Origin: Bacteroidales bacterium
Lineage (GTDB): Bacteria; Bacteroidota; Bacteroidia; Bacteroidales; UBA12077
Reading direction: 5' to 3'
Assembly: GCA_030600625.1 (NCBI GenBank)
Contig: JAUVLS010000037.1
Span: 1 to 8,744, forward strand
Length of the DNA: 8,744 nucleotides
Made by a program: the position numbers and the translations under genes. Each line of letters opens with the position of its first letter. The stretch's first letter is position 1. Positions 6,900 through 8,744 of the stretch are shown here, in pieces. Under the pieces are notes generated by a model. It did not search any database. It was not told where the DNA came from and saw only the letters and a program-made list of their open reading frames with translations.

Positions 6900-7878
6900 G
6901 TATATACACTAATGATCCAATTAAAATCAATAAAATACCATTTAAATACCACGATTTCTTAGTAGCATAAAAATAGTCGGTTAACAAAAATGAAATAGGA
7001 ATACTCATCAAATAAATTATTTCATAAGTCACATTTTTAAATATCAGGAATAAGCCTAAACTAATAAAAAATAACCACCAATTAATTTCAAAATATTTCC
7101 GGGTTTTAATTTTTCTTTTTTGATAATTACTAACAATAGTATAACTGGCTACAATTATAATAAGCACTAAAAATCCATAAGAAATATAATAAGAAAAATG
7201 AAGCGAATAAAAGGTTTTTATTAAGCTAAAATTGGCAATGAAATGGCCAATCAACCTGACAAGTTCACTCTCTTCCAAGAATACAAAATAGTAAACAAAA
7301 ACAAATAAATAAGGCGTTAAAAAGCCAAGTAAGCCAACAATCCATTCCCTGACAATAAAAGATCTTAGAATCGATAAGGAAATCCAAATAAGTAAAATAA
7401 ATATGGACAAAGGCCCCCAAAATAAAGACGCAATAGAAACAAAAAATCCTGCTAAATACAACCTGTCCAATGCGTACTCAGTTCGATAAGTGCTTAATAG
7501 AAAGTTTATTGCAATAAATATAAAAATAGTACCTATAATCACAGGATTCATCCTATGCAATTGTATAAAACTACTTGAAATTATTACATAAAAGAAAGCC
7601 GGTAAATATGTTCTGTAATTAATTAAAATGTGTTTCTTATTAAACTGAACCAGTAAGAATGCTTGTAACAGAACTAACAAAAATGTAATAAACAATGAAA
7701 GAAAAGAATTATACCGAATATTGCCTGTGATAAACTCATAAAATGGCATATTAATACTATCGGAAGGAATAGTAATTGCTAAAGGATCAATAAATGAATA
7801 AAACCAAAGTAAAGTTCCTGAGAGGATAATTAGAACAATTACAAATGGCTGGTTACTTTTTAAAATATTTGAAAGCAT
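6883..7878 (-). CDS. Polytopic membrane protein, DUF6427-like
   Basis: Integral inner-membrane protein of 331 residues with roughly nine to eleven hydrophobic segments spread over the whole length (for example near residues 12-32, 55-78, 112-130, 140-172, 178-200, 235-252, 265-282 and 308-328). It has a cytoplasmic-type basic patch NYQKRKIKTRKYF near residue 255. It resembles the Bacteroidota DUF6427 family, whose biochemical role is unknown; in that phylum such genes are often found next to purD, as here. The ATG at 7878 follows the purD stop by 5 bases, with no Shine-Dalgarno sequence, so it is probably translated from the purD transcript. The last codons, Q-I-I-A-H-stop, lie within the terminator palindrome. 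The family call is by recollection of pattern and context, not by a search. Confidence 0.7.
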   Translation of the reverse strand: MLSNILKSNQPFVIVLIILSGTLLWFYSFIDPLAITIPSDSINMPFYEFITGNIRYNSFLSLFITFLLVLLQAFLLVQFNKKHILINYRTYLPAFFYVIISSSFIQLHRMNPVIIGTIFIFIAINFLLSTYRTEYALDRLYLAGFFVSIASLFWGPLSIFILLIWISLSILRSFIVREWIVGLLGFLTPYLFVFVYYFVFLEESELVRLIGHFIANFSLIKTFYSLHFSYYISYGFLVLIIIVASYTIVSNYQKRKIKTRKYFEINWWLFFISLGLFLIFKNVTYEIIYLMSIPISFLLTDYFYATKKSWYLNGILLILIGSLVYIQIIAH

Positions 7879-7883
7879 AATTA

Positions 7884-8744
7884 TTATTTTAAATCAAACC
7901 CTATATCTTTTCTGTAGTTCTTACCCTTGAAATCAATCATTTCAGCATTCTTATAACTCTTTTCAAGCGCATCAACCATATTTTTCCCGTAAGAAGATAC
8001 TGCTATTACACGTCCTCCATTTGTAATAATCTCAGATCCTGAGTGTTTCGTTCCAGCATGAAACAAAATAGAATTGCTAACTTTTTCAATATGTTCAATT
8101 TTTTTTCCTTTTTCATAACTCCCGGGGTATCCTTCCGAAACTAACATCACTGTTGTACAAGCTTTATCGTCAATTTCAAAATCTGCTTTATCTAAAACTT
8201 CATCAGCAGTATGCTTTAATAAATCAACAATGTCCGATTTAATTCTTGGGATAACAACTTCTGTCTCAGGATCTCCCAGTCGTGCATTATATTCAATTAC
8301 GAAAGGTTCCCCTTTTACTTTAATTAATCCAAAGAAAATAAAGCCTTTATATTTGATCTTTTCTTTAACAAGACCATCCATTGTTGGTTTTATTATTTTG
8401 TCTTCAATTTTATTTAAAAACTCTTTATTTGCGAAAGGTACCGGTGAAACAGCACCCATCCCTCCGGTATTTAATCCTGTGTCTCCTTCTCCAATTCGTT
8501 TATAATCCTTTGCTTCAGGTAATATTTTATATGATTTACCATCAGTTATAACAAATACAGAAAGTTCAATTCCGTCTAAAAATTCTTCAATAACAACTGT
8601 AGCACTTGCATCACCAAACTGGCCATCGAGCATTTGTTCTAATGCCTCTTTTGCTTCATTAAGATCATCAATAATTAAAACGCCTTTACCCGCTGCAAGA
8701 CCATCAGCTTTTAAAACATAAGGAGATGATAAGCTTTCTAAAAA
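7884..8744 (-). CDS. purD: Phosphoribosylamine-glycine ligase PurD (5' partial)
   Basis: GAR synthetase of de novo purine synthesis: joins 5-phosphoribosylamine and glycine with ATP to form glycinamide ribonucleotide in the cytoplasm. The frame is open to the right edge, and the codons upstream of the ATG at 8633 encode the ATP-grasp motif PYVLKADGLAAGKGVLI (about 8721-8671), so that ATG is internal and the start is beyond the window. About 286 of the usual roughly 420-430 residues are present, covering the ATP-grasp domain and C-terminal domain. Other hallmarks are VVIEEFLDG, GLNTGGMGAVSPVP (about 8474-8433) and EYNARLGDPETEV (about 8297-8259), the last carrying metal-binding residues. The C-terminal GKGKxI-like segment, HAGTK and NGGRVIAVSSYG also fit. 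No frameshift is seen. It leads the minus-strand pair with the downstream membrane protein. Confidence 0.96.
   Translation of the reverse strand, partial: FLESLSSPYVLKADGLAAGKGVLIIDDLNEAKEALEQMLDGQFGDASATVVIEEFLDGIELSVFVITDGKSYKILPEAKDYKRIGEGDTGLNTGGMGAVSPVPFANKEFLNKIEDKIIKPTMDGLVKEKIKYKGFIFFGLIKVKGEPFVIEYNARLGDPETEVVIPRIKSDIVDLLKHTADEVLDKADFEIDDKACTTVMLVSEGYPGSYEKGKKIEHIEKVSNSILFHAGTKHSGSEIITNGGRVIAVSSYGKNMVDALEKSYKNAEMIDFKGKNYRKDIGFDLK

Noticed and set aside
8230..8505. Plus-strand open frame of 91 codons
   Set aside because: Fully antisense to conserved purD motifs; a shadow frame.
8631..8633. ATG at 8633 as the start of purD
   Set aside because: Upstream codons in frame encode the conserved ATP-grasp segment KADGLAAGKG, so the gene continues beyond the window.

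Overview
The window is AT-rich DNA that reads as a Bacteroidota chromosome, most like a marine or anaerobic Bacteroidales/Marinilabiliales-type lineage. Evidence for this: starts lack Shine-Dalgarno sequences and sit behind A/T-rich leaders; a TAnnTTTG-type promoter box is present; a SpoIIE-type phosphatase of the style common in that phylum is present; and purD is followed by a DUF6427-like membrane protein. The genus cannot be named from sequence alone.

Layout. Plus strand, 1-5413, is a four-gene signalling/transport cluster. It starts with the 3' part of a PAS-PAS-SpoIIE/PP2C phosphatase (SiaA-like, cut by the left edge). Next come a SiaB-family HATPase-fold protein kinase (1319-1894), a SiaC-family phosphoprotein (1906-2286) and a 1025-residue ABCG-type ABC half transporter with an N-terminal TerB-like domain and a possible FHA-like segment (2336-5413). 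Plus strand, 5479-6842, holds a predicted lipoprotein and a small exported beta-rich protein two bases apart, with a candidate promoter in front. Minus strand, 8744-6883, holds purD (5' end beyond the right edge) and, 5 bases downstream, a polytopic DUF6427-like membrane protein. The two convergent blocks meet at a perfect 34-bp palindrome (6866-6899), probably a bidirectional terminator. No intergenic gap exceeds about 65 bases, and no RNA gene, CRISPR array, IS element or tRNA was seen.

How the genes may work together. In Pseudomonas aeruginosa, SiaA (PP2C phosphatase) and SiaB (kinase) set the phosphorylation state of SiaC at Thr68, and SiaC then controls the diguanylate cyclase SiaD. Here the phosphatase, kinase and SiaC are kept, and SiaC has a Thr at exactly residue 68, but no diguanylate cyclase is present. 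An unusual ABC transporter with extra cytoplasmic domains occupies that position. The most interesting reading, which is inference, is that this SiaABC partner-switch controls an ABCG-like exporter instead of c-di-GMP synthesis, with the downstream lipoprotein and exported protein as possible envelope partners. The purD/DUF6427 block is housekeeping and probably unrelated.
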